Shown: positions 27,568 to 34,822 of the stretch, piece by piece
Layout of the letters: each line of letters starts with the position of its first letter
How positions within the stretch are numbered: the first letter of the stretch is position 1
Origin: Bryobacterales bacterium
Lineage (GTDB): Bacteria; Acidobacteriota; Terriglobia; Bryobacterales; Bryobacteraceae
Direction of reading: 5' to 3'
NCBI GenBank assembly: GCA_016716385.1
Contig: JADJWL010000004.1
Location: 186,001-250,000, forward strand
Length of the DNA stretch: 64,000 bases
The notes under the pieces: generated by a model
Told to the model about the DNA's origin: nothing
The model's database searches: none
Seen by the model: the letters and a program-made list of their open reading frames with translations, nothing else
Program-made: the position numbers and the translations under genes

Positions 27568-27759
27568 CTAGTAGGCTTCCGCCGGCGGAAGCTGCCAGCG
27601 GAAGAGGTACAGGTGGTGACCGCAAAGATCGCACCGGTACGGCTGGATGAGCCAGTGGACAGCCCTCTCCAATCCGTTCCGGACGCCTACGCTTCTGAAT
27701 TCAATCGATCGGCAATAAGGACAACGCGCTGAGAACAGCCCGGCCGTGGTGGGGATCAT
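27568..27759 (-). CDS. Small zinc-ribbon protein
   Basis: 63 aa with two CxxC pairs: CPYC near residues 13-16 and CDLCG near 43-47, separated by VRNGLERAVHWLIQPYR. The spacing and the LxPYRCxxC feature resemble small acidobacterial zinc-ribbon proteins that have one amphipathic or membrane helix between the knuckles. No function is known. It starts 3 bp after the next upstream gene stops, so the two are probably a bicistron. Confidence 0.6.
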   Translation of the reverse strand: MIPTTAGLFSARCPYCRSIEFRSVGVRNGLERAVHWLIQPYRCDLCGHHLYLFRWQLPPAEAY

Positions 27760-27762
27760 GAT

Positions 27763-27990
27763 CTAGCCATCGCCCTTCACCCGGCTGTCGGAGGCTGAAC
27801 CCGTCTGACTTCGAATGGAGGACGTGGAGTACAGCGATGGAGGGCCATTCCGCCATCCACCGGCGGGACGGCTCAGCTCCCTGGCAGCCCGCAGTTGTTC
27901 CGGTGTCCGCACGTCTGGCTCGGAGAGCTTCACGCGTTCCTTCGCCCGCAACACCTGGCGCTTGTGCCGCTTGAGCAGCCTTTTGTTCAT
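27763..27990 (-). CDS. Small basic protein of unknown function
   Basis: 75 aa. The N-terminal half (MNKRLLKRHKRQVLRAKERV then KLSEPDVRTPEQLRAARE) is Lys/Arg-rich and looks conserved-type; the C-terminal half is low-complexity Ser/Gly. A GGGGGGAA ribosome-binding site precedes the ATG. It is followed immediately by the zinc-ribbon gene. The basic helix suggests nucleic-acid or ribosome binding, but this is only inference. Confidence 0.5.
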   Translation of the reverse strand: MNKRLLKRHKRQVLRAKERVKLSEPDVRTPEQLRAARELSRPAGGWRNGPPSLYSTSSIRSQTGSASDSRVKGDG

Positions 27991-28175
27991 GGGTTCCCCC
28001 CACTCTCTATTCTACTCGGCTCTCCTCCGTTACCGTGGGTTCGCCGGCGCCGGCGTTCCCGCCAACCGTTCCCAGACCCCGCAAGATCGCCGCGCAGCCA
28101 CCCGGCCCCAGGTTCGTGTTCCAATAAAGAGGTAACCCAGACACGCTGGTTTGCGCCAGTTTCAAGCGAATCCCG

Positions 28176-30374
28176 ATGATGAGGATAGCCGCGCCCATGT
28201 CCATGCTCTTGCGTTCGTGTTTCCTGTTCTCCTGCTGCGGGCTCCTCGCCGCCGCCAGCTATACACCCTCCGGGAGTGACTGGTCCGAGTGGCGCGGACC
28301 CGCGCGCAACGGCGTCTCAGCCGAAAGGGACCTGCCTACGAGTTGGTCGCCCCAGGGCGATAACCTCGCCTGGAAAGCCCCGTATGGCGGGCGCTCCACC
28401 CCCATCGTGATGGGGGACCGCGTGTTCCTGCTGAATACGGTGGGCCAGGATGCGACTCTGCAGGAACGCGTCGTCTGCCTCGACGCCGATACCGGGAAGC
28501 TCCTCTGGGAACACCGCTACAACGTGTTCCTGAGCGACGTGCCGCCGCACCGGGCCGCGTGGTCGTCGCCATCGGGTGACCCCGCCACGGGAAACATCTA
28601 CGTCTTCGGCGTGGGTGGGTCGCTGATGGCGTTCTCCTACGACGGCAAGATCCTTTGGCAGCGCTTTCTCGGCGAGGACTTCGGCCTCGTCACCACCCAC
28701 GGCGGCCGTACGCCCTCGCCGCTCATCGACGGCGATCTGGTGATCGTCAGCGGCATCAACTCCGGCTGGGGGCCCACCGCCCGCGGCGCGCAGCGTTTCT
28801 TCGCTTTCGATAAGAAGACCGGCGACACCGTCTGGGTCAGCACTCCCGGCGGACGCCCCTTCGATACCACCTACGCCGCGCCGGTGCTCGCCACCATCAA
28901 TGGACTCCGGCTGTTCATCGCCGGCGGGGGCGATGGCGCCGTGCACGCGTTAAAGGTCGCGACCGGCGAGCCGGTCTGGCGGGTTGCGATCAGCAAGCGC
29001 GGCATCAATACCGGCGTCGCGCTCAATGGCAATACCGTCTACGTGTCCCATGGCGAAGAGAACCTCGACACCAGCGAGATGGGCCTGATTGCTGCGATAG
29101 ACGGAGCGTCGAAGGGCGAGATCAAGCTTGACCAGTTGAAATGGTCCCGCACGGGATCCCTTGCCGGATACTCTTCCCCGGTGATCGACGGTGACCGCCT
29201 GCTCCAGATCGACAACGCGGCCAACCTGCTTGCGCTCGACGCCGTGACCGGCCGCGAATTGTGGACGCACAACCTCGGGACGATCCAGAAGGCTTCTCTC
29301 GTCTATGCCGACGGCAAGTTCTACGTCGGCACCGAGAACGGCAAGTTCTTCATCCTCCGCGCGCGTCAGGACCGTTGCGAGGTGCTCGACGAAGACCAGT
29401 TGGGGACTGCAGCACACCCCGAAGAGATTCGCGCCTCGGCGGCTGTATCGCGCGGGCGGATCTTTCTGGTGACCGATTCGAACATCTACGCGATCGGCAA
29501 GAAGAAGAGCGCGGCACTCCCCTTCAAGCCGGACTTGCCACCCGCCGCGCCCGCCGGCGCCAAGCCGGCGTGGCTGCAGGTGTCGCCCACCGAAATCCTT
29601 GCCAAGCCCGGGGAAACGGTCGCCTTGCGCGCGCGTCTCTTTGATGAGATGGGCCGTTTCATCAAGGAGACCGAGGCTGAGTGGTCCCTGGACAAGCTGC
29701 GTGGCAGCGTGTCGGGAGGGAAGTTTGCGCCCGAGGGCGTTCCGCAGGCTGGTTTGATCAAGGCGTCAGCCGCGGGGTTGACTGCCGAGGCCTCGGCGCG
29801 CGTGATCACTCCGCTGCCCTGGAGCGAAGACTTCGAGTCCATCGCCGCGCCGCCCCCGCAGTGGGTGAACGCCACTGGCAAGTACGTGGTGCGCGAGGTC
29901 GAAGGCAACAAGGTGCTGGTGAAGCTCGCGGACAATCCGTTCACCAAGCGCGCCCGTGTCTTCATGGGGCCGAACGACTGGTCGGATTACACGGTGGAGG
30001 TGGACGGGCACGCCACCGAACGCCGCCGGCAGATGGGGGATTTCGGTGTCGTAGCGCAACGCTACGCACTCATCCTGTTCGGAACCCACCAGCGGATCGA
30101 GCTTCAGCCCTGGCAGCCCGAGACCAAGCGCACCGTGGTGAAGAAGTTCCCTTGGAAGGGGAACACCTGGTACCGGATGAAGCTGCGCGTGGAGAACCTG
30201 CCCGACGGCAATGTGCGCGCTCTCGGTAAGGCCTGGCCGCGCGATGAGGCCGAGCCGGCCGAATGGACAATCGAACACGTGGACGCGCTGCCGAACCGGT
30301 CCGGCAGCCCCGGCCTGTACGCCGACGCGCCCTTCGAAGTGTTCCTGGACAACCTGAAGGTAACGAAAAACTGA
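28176..30374 (+). CDS. Secreted PQQ-like propeller protein with C-terminal lectin-like domain
   Basis: 732 aa from the outermost ATG; ATGs at 28197 and 28203 are alternatives, and an AGGA at 28181-28184 slightly favours 28197. A signal sequence (LLRSCFLFSCCGLLAAAS) precedes the entry motif DWSEWRGPARNGVS. Propeller blades with the DxxTGKLLWEH-type WD pattern fill about 40-460 (PQQ_2 class, no PQQ-ligand residues identified). Residues about 465-555 look like an Ig/bacterial linker, and residues about 555-732 (PWSEDFESIAAPP to FEVFLDNLKV) look like a DUF1080/concanavalin-type domain. First of a + strand run. Likely an exported carbohydrate- or polymer-binding protein. Confidence 0.85.
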   Translation: MMRIAAPMSMLLRSCFLFSCCGLLAAASYTPSGSDWSEWRGPARNGVSAERDLPTSWSPQGDNLAWKAPYGGRSTPIVMGDRVFLLNTVGQDATLQERVVCLDADTGKLLWEHRYNVFLSDVPPHRAAWSSPSGDPATGNIYVFGVGGSLMAFSYDGKILWQRFLGEDFGLVTTHGGRTPSPLIDGDLVIVSGINSGWGPTARGAQRFFAFDKKTGDTVWVSTPGGRPFDTTYAAPVLATINGLRLFIAGGGDGAVHALKVATGEPVWRVAISKRGINTGVALNGNTVYVSHGEENLDTSEMGLIAAIDGASKGEIKLDQLKWSRTGSLAGYSSPVIDGDRLLQIDNAANLLALDAVTGRELWTHNLGTIQKASLVYADGKFYVGTENGKFFILRARQDRCEVLDEDQLGTAAHPEEIRASAAVSRGRIFLVTDSNIYAIGKKKSAALPFKPDLPPAAPAGAKPAWLQVSPTEILAKPGETVALRARLFDEMGRFIKETEAEWSLDKLRGSVSGGKFAPEGVPQAGLIKASAAGLTAEASARVITPLPWSEDFESIAAPPPQWVNATGKYVVREVEGNKVLVKLADNPFTKRARVFMGPNDWSDYTVEVDGHATERRRQMGDFGVVAQRYALILFGTHQRIELQPWQPETKRTVVKKFPWKGNTWYRMKLRVENLPDGNVRALGKAWPRDEAEPAEWTIEHVDALPNRSGSPGLYADAPFEVFLDNLKVTKN

Positions 30375-30381
30375 GGACTAA

Positions 30382-31824
30382 ATGAGAAAGAATCTGGGCA
30401 TGCGCACGGCAGGTCTGCTGGCCGCAGTCGCGCTCGTTGGGTTGGGTGGCTGGCTGGCGTCAGCCGGCGTGATGGACGGCGGAGACTGGCCCATGTGGGG
30501 CGGCTCCCCGGACCGCAATATGGTGTCCGGGATGAAAGACCCGCCCACTGACTGGGACATCGATTCGAAGAAGAACATCCGCTGGGTCGGCGGCCTGGGC
30601 TCGCAGTCCTATGGCAATCCCGTGGTGTCGCAGGGTGTGGTGCTCGTTGGCACCAACAACGAACTGCTGCGCGATCCCAAGCAGGATGGAGACCGCGGCG
30701 TGGTGATGGCGTTCCGCGCGTCCGACGGCGAGTTCCTGTGGCAGCACACCAACGAGAAGCTGGCCGCGGGCCGCGTGAATGACTGGCCGTACCAGGGAGT
30801 GTGTTCCTCGCCTCTCGTCGAAGGCGATCGCGTGTACTACGTGAGCAACCGCTGCGAGGTCGTCGCCCTCGATCTTCACGGCTTCCGTGACGGCAAGAAC
30901 GACGGCCTCCAGGACGAGAAGTTCACCGGCGAACAGGACGCCGACGTGATCTGGAAGTTCGACATGATGGAGGAGGTCGGCGCGTTCCCGCACAACATGG
31001 CGAACTCGGCGCCGGTTACCTACGGCGACCTGCTGTTCGTCAGCACGTCGAACGGCCACGACGAAAGCCACGTCAACGTGCCGTCGCCGCGTGCTCCCGC
31101 CATTCTCGCGCTGAACAAGCGGACCGCGAAGCTGGTGTGGGAGGCGAACCATGTGGAGGATCGCGTCCTGCATGGACAGTGGTCTTCGCCGGCGGTCGGC
31201 AAGATCGGCGACGTCGTGCAAGTCGTGATGGGCGAAGGCGACGGCTGGGTCCGCGGCTACGAAGCGAAGACCGGCGAGCTGCTGTGGTCCTTCGATTCCA
31301 ACCCGAAGGATTCCGTCTGGCCGAAGACCCGCAACGAAGTGATCTCCACGCCGGTCATCGTCGACAATGTCGTCTACATCGCCAACGGCCAGGACCCCGA
31401 ACATGGCGAAGGCGTGGGCCATTTGTATGCGATCGACGCATCCAAGCGCGGCGACATCACCGACAGCGGCCGCATCTGGCATTACTCGAAGATCCGGCGC
31501 TCGATCTCGACCGGCGCGGTCCATAACGGTCTGCTGTACTACTCGGACTTTAGCGGCTTCCTCCATTGCATCGATGCGAAGACCGGCAAAGAGTATTGGA
31601 TCCATGACATGCTGGCCGCGGTTTGGGGTTCGCCGATCGTCATCGACGACAAGGTTTACCTCGGCGATGAGGACGGTGACATCGCCATCCTGCAGGCGGG
31701 CAAAGAGAAGAAGCTGATCGCCGAAGTGAATCTTGGAAGCTCCGTCTACTCGACGCCCATTCCGGCGCACGGCTCGCTCTACATCGTGAATCGGAACCAG
31801 CTTTTTGCGATCGGGAAAAAATAA
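30382..31824 (+). CDS. PQQ-like beta-propeller protein
   Basis: 480 aa starting 7 bp after the previous stop. An N-terminal hydrophobic segment (LLAAVALVGLGGWLASAG) anchors or exports it. The body opens GDWPMWGGSPDRNMVS and has repeated blades (FRASDGEFLWQH, YEAKTGELLWSFDS, IDAKTGKEYWIHD). It resembles outer-membrane-assembly BamB-like or PQQ_2 repeat proteins rather than true quinoprotein dehydrogenases, because the PQQ-pocket Cys-Cys and Asp signature is not evident. It directly precedes the alcohol dehydrogenase gene (2 bp gap). Confidence 0.87.
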   Translation: MRKNLGMRTAGLLAAVALVGLGGWLASAGVMDGGDWPMWGGSPDRNMVSGMKDPPTDWDIDSKKNIRWVGGLGSQSYGNPVVSQGVVLVGTNNELLRDPKQDGDRGVVMAFRASDGEFLWQHTNEKLAAGRVNDWPYQGVCSSPLVEGDRVYYVSNRCEVVALDLHGFRDGKNDGLQDEKFTGEQDADVIWKFDMMEEVGAFPHNMANSAPVTYGDLLFVSTSNGHDESHVNVPSPRAPAILALNKRTAKLVWEANHVEDRVLHGQWSSPAVGKIGDVVQVVMGEGDGWVRGYEAKTGELLWSFDSNPKDSVWPKTRNEVISTPVIVDNVVYIANGQDPEHGEGVGHLYAIDASKRGDITDSGRIWHYSKIRRSISTGAVHNGLLYYSDFSGFLHCIDAKTGKEYWIHDMLAAVWGSPIVIDDKVYLGDEDGDIAILQAGKEKKLIAEVNLGSSVYSTPIPAHGSLYIVNRNQLFAIGKK

Positions 31825-31826
31825 CG

Positions 31827-32930
31827 ATGGCGCTTTTCGGGTTCTGCTGCCGGGTGGAGTTGATCTTCGGTCCGGGGGCGCTGGCGCGCCTGGGTGAGGC
31901 GGCGCGGACGCTGGGGATGACGCGCGTCCTTCTGGTGTCCGACCCGGGCATGGTCGCGGCGGGCCACTACCAGCGTGGCGCGGACATCCTGGAGCGCGCC
32001 GGCGTCACGGTGCTGCCGTTCCACGATTTCGGCTGCAATCCAGACACGGAGATGGTGGAGCGTGGCGCCGCGTTTGCCGCCGGCCTCAACATCGACGGCA
32101 TCATCGGACTCGGCGGCGGCAGTTCGCTCGATTGCGCCAAGGGCATCAACTTCGTTCTCACCAACGGCGCGCCCATGCGCCAGTTCCACGGCTGGGGCAA
32201 GGCGACGCGCCCCATGCTCCCGATGATCGCGGCGCCGACGACCGCGGGCACCGGCAGCGAAGCGCAGTCCTATGCCCTGATTTCGGACGCGGAGACGCAC
32301 GTCAAGATGGCCTGCGGCGATCCCAAGGCCGCCTTCCGCATGGCGATTCTCGATCCGGAGTTGCTGGTCTCGCAGCCGGACGGCGTCCGCGCGGCGGCAG
32401 GCTACGACGCGGTATCGCACGCAATTGAGACGTGGGTCACGACCAAACGAAGCCCGCTCTCCTCGGCGCTCTCGCGCGAGGCATGGCGGCTGCTCGATGG
32501 AAGCTTCGAGCGGGTGTTCGCGCGTCCGGACGATGTCGAGGCCTGCGGCAACCTGCAGTTGGGCGCTTTCCTCGCGGGACTGGCGATCGAAAACTCGATG
32601 CTGGGCGCCGCCCACGCCTGCGCCAACCCGTTGACCGCCACCTATGGTACGACGCACGGCGTGGCGATCGCCGCCCTGCTGCCGCACGTCGTCCGCTGGA
32701 ACGAACCGGTGGTCGGCGGCGCGTATCGCGAGTTGTCGCCGGACCTGCCGGCGCGGCTCGAAACCCTGGCCGCCGCCGCGGGCCTGCCGGTGCGGCTCGC
32801 GCCTCTCGCGGTGCCCCGCGAAGACTTCCCGTCGCTTGCCGAGGCCGCCGCATCGCAGTGGACCGGCCGTTTCAACCCGCGTCCCTTCGACGCCGCCGGG
32901 GCGCTCGAGGTCTACGAATGCGCCTACTAG
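31827..32930 (+). CDS. Iron-containing alcohol dehydrogenase family protein
   Basis: 367 aa, group III ADH. NAD(P)-binding GLGGGSSLDCAKGIN lies at about 93-107, followed by APTTAGTGSEAQ. Metal ligands are in the expected places: Asp in AAGYDAVSHAIETW with the first His, then HACANPLTATYGTTHG with the last two His. Members oxidise or reduce alcohols, lactaldehyde, glycerol or polyol substrates with Fe(II) or Zn. No signal peptide, so it is cytoplasmic although flanked by exported propeller proteins. The 3' end overlaps the next gene by 13 bp. Confidence 0.9.
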   Translation: MALFGFCCRVELIFGPGALARLGEAARTLGMTRVLLVSDPGMVAAGHYQRGADILERAGVTVLPFHDFGCNPDTEMVERGAAFAAGLNIDGIIGLGGGSSLDCAKGINFVLTNGAPMRQFHGWGKATRPMLPMIAAPTTAGTGSEAQSYALISDAETHVKMACGDPKAAFRMAILDPELLVSQPDGVRAAAGYDAVSHAIETWVTTKRSPLSSALSREAWRLLDGSFERVFARPDDVEACGNLQLGAFLAGLAIENSMLGAAHACANPLTATYGTTHGVAIAALLPHVVRWNEPVVGGAYRELSPDLPARLETLAAAAGLPVRLAPLAVPREDFPSLAEAAASQWTGRFNPRPFDAAGALEVYECAY

Positions 32931-34006
32931 CGATTCTGTTTGCCCTGTCCTTACCTGTCCTCGCGGACTGGCCGCAGTTCCGCGGCAACCCGCGGCTGAC
33001 CGGCGTCGCGAGCGAAGCTCTCCCGGCTGAGTTGAAGCTGCTGTGGACTTACGAAGGCGGCGAACCCTTCGACTCGTCTCCCGCCATTGTGGGAGGCGTC
33101 GTGTACGTCGGTTCGCAGTCCGGCCACCTGCTGGCGATCGACCTGGCTACAGGTACGCTGAAATGGAAGTATGAAGCCGTGAAGGGCAACGGCATCGGCG
33201 AGTCCTCCCCGGCGGTTGCCGGAGGACTCGTGTTCGTCGGCGACCTCGACGGCGTTTTTCATGCCGTCGACGCGGCCACGGGCAAGGCTCGCTGGACGTT
33301 CAAGACCGCAACTGAGATCAAGTCCTCACCGGTCGTGGTGGGAGACCGTGTGCTCATCGGTTCCTACGACGGAACGCTCTACTGTCTGTCAGTGAAGGAT
33401 GGATCGCTCGTCTGGAAGGCAGCCACTGACAATTACATTCACGGAACTCCGGCGATCGATGCCGGCATCGCCTACATCTCCGGCTGCGACGAGGTGTTTC
33501 GGGGCATTCGCATCTCAGATGGCAAGGAAGTGGTGCAGTTCCCTTCGGGCGGCTACACCGGCGCGTCGCCCGTCATCGTGAACGGCCGCGCCTATTACGG
33601 GACGTTCGGCAACGAAGTGGTGGCGGCGGACATCCAGGCGCGCAAGCTTCTCTGGCACTACGAGCATCCGCAGCGCAAGTTTCCCTTCTACTCTTCGGCG
33701 GCGTTCCACGACGGGAAACTCTACCTCGGCGGACGGGACAAGATGGTCCATGCTCTCGATGCCGCAACCGGCAAGGCACTGTGGACGATGAACACGAGGG
33801 CGCGCGTCGATTCGTCGCCCGTGATCGCCGGCTCGACGCTCTACATCGGATCGAACGACGGGCGCCTGTACGCCATCGATCTCGCCACCGGCCGCAAGAC
33901 GTGGGAGTTCGACGCGGGCAGCGGCATTACAGCGTCCCCCGCGATCGCCGCCGGACGCCTGGTCGTCGGCGCACAGGACGGCAAGCTCTACTGCTTCGGC
34001 GGATAG
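32918..34006 (+). CDS. Secreted PQQ-like beta-propeller protein
   Basis: The ATG at 32918 (MRLLAILFALSLPVLADW) gives 362 aa with a clear signal peptide; the longer open frame upstream lies inside the alcohol dehydrogenase gene. The sequence is almost only blades of the form GxVYVGSxxGxLxAxDxxTGxxxW, about seven to eight, enough for one closed propeller. The entry motif DWPQFRGNPRLTGV is shared with its neighbours. BamB-like scaffold or binding role is possible. Its last 19 bp overlap the end of the convergent rhodanese gene. Confidence 0.88.
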   Translation: MRLLAILFALSLPVLADWPQFRGNPRLTGVASEALPAELKLLWTYEGGEPFDSSPAIVGGVVYVGSQSGHLLAIDLATGTLKWKYEAVKGNGIGESSPAVAGGLVFVGDLDGVFHAVDAATGKARWTFKTATEIKSSPVVVGDRVLIGSYDGTLYCLSVKDGSLVWKAATDNYIHGTPAIDAGIAYISGCDEVFRGIRISDGKEVVQFPSGGYTGASPVIVNGRAYYGTFGNEVVAADIQARKLLWHYEHPQRKFPFYSSAAFHDGKLYLGGRDKMVHALDAATGKALWTMNTRARVDSSPVIAGSTLYIGSNDGRLYAIDLATGRKTWEFDAGSGITASPAIAAGRLVVGAQDGKLYCFGG

Positions 34007-34389
34007 ACCAGCGGATAGTCCTTTTCCTTCAGTTCCGCCAACCCGCACGATCCGATTGTCTTGAAACCGTTCTGCTGCAAGATGGCCGCGGCACGCGCGG
34101 CTCTCCCGCCGCGGTTTCATATAGTGACGATCAACTTCTCCCTGTGCAACTCGTTCAGGCGGCCTTCCAACTCGGCCAGCGGGATATGGACGTGGCCTTC
34201 CACGGTGCCCAGAGTCTCGATCTCTTTTCTGTCCCGCACGTCGAGGAAGACGATGCTGTCATCGCCCTTAGCGAGGAGTTCCTGCAATTCGTCCGTGGAC
34301 AGTTGCTTCGTCCCGGCAACTTCCTGTTTGGCCGGTGGCGCGCAGGCAAGCAGGGCGGCGCAGGCAGTCAGCAGCGCGAGATGCTTCAC
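33988..34389 (-). CDS. Lipoprotein rhodanese with in-frame TGA at the catalytic cysteine (candidate selenoprotein)
   Basis: The GTG at 34389 overlaps the upstream rhodanese stop (GTGA) and starts MKHLALLTACAALLACAPP, a lipoprotein signal with LLAC lipobox (Cys16). The rhodanese fold follows (IVFLDVRDRKEIE, GHVHIPLAELEGRL). At codon 91, where KLIVTI must be followed by the active-site Cys, the codon is TGA (34117-34119). The frame then continues NRGGRAARAAAILQQNGF, GSCGLAELKEKDYPLVYPP and stops with TAG at 33988-33990. The Cys paralogue next door reads IVTICRRGVRAGKAAEILSK at the same place. 133 residues if TGA is decoded. Selenocysteine is the attractive reading; a TGC/TGT to TGA nonsense mutation is the alternative. 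Confidence 0.6.
34085..34101 (-). other. GC hairpin downstream of the TGA (SECIS-like candidate)
   Basis: On the - strand GCCGCG pairs with CGCGGC (6 bp) around the 5-nt loop CGTGC. The loop begins 22 nt after the TGA (21 nt between), inside the 16-37 nt window described for bacterial SECIS elements, and has G at its second position. A competing pairing with the CGCGGC immediately after the TGA is possible, and the region is GC-rich, so the evidence is suggestive only. Confidence 0.35.
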
Positions 34390-34784
34390 CGCTTCTCCTC
34401 CATCTTCGGATAGATGAGCGCGTACTTCTTCTCTTTCCACTCAGTGAGTCCGCATGCGGCGACAGGCTTGTAGCCGTTCTTGCTGAGGATTTCGGCTGCC
34501 TTGCCTGCCCGGACTCCACGGCGGCAAATCGTCACGATCGGCTTGTTTTTGGGAAGCTCGGCCAGGCGCCGCTCCAACTGGCCGAGCGGGATATGGACGT
34601 AGCCCTCGATGGTTCCGTCTTCCTGCAGTTCCTTCGGTTCCCGGACATCGAGAAACACGACGCCATCCTTCTTCTCAAGCATCGTCTTCAACTCGTCCGC
34701 GCTGATCTGCTTAACCGGAGCGGGGGCCGGCTGCGCCAAAACCAGCGCTGCCGCGAGAGACATCAGGAACACGATTCGAAGCAT
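34386..34784 (-). CDS. Secreted rhodanese-domain protein (Cys form)
   Basis: 132 aa. Signal peptide at about 1-18 (RIVFLMSLAAALVLAQ), then a single rhodanese domain: VVFLDVREPKELQ, GYVHIPLGQLERRL and the active-site loop IVTICRRGVRAGKA with Cys87. The tail ACGLTEWKEKKYALIYPKM is shared with the next gene. It should transfer sulfane sulfur or act on thiols in the periplasm. It precedes and overlaps (4 bp) the TGA-containing paralogue, so the two are translationally coupled. It is divergent from the propeller gene at 34823, with a 38-bp gap. Confidence 0.9.
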   Translation of the reverse strand: MLRIVFLMSLAAALVLAQPAPAPVKQISADELKTMLEKKDGVVFLDVREPKELQEDGTIEGYVHIPLGQLERRLAELPKNKPIVTICRRGVRAGKAAEILSKNGYKPVAACGLTEWKEKKYALIYPKMEEKR

Positions 34785-34822
34785 GCCCCATTATATCCGC
34801 GCGCTGCGGTATAGTCGGACGG

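Noticed and set aside
27415..28140. Two short diverged repeats (about 27465 and about 28115) sharing CGTGTTCC and AAAGAG-AACCC
   Set aside because: Only about 30 bp with several mismatches; the small ORFs over them on the - strand have no convincing start signals, so no element could be supported.
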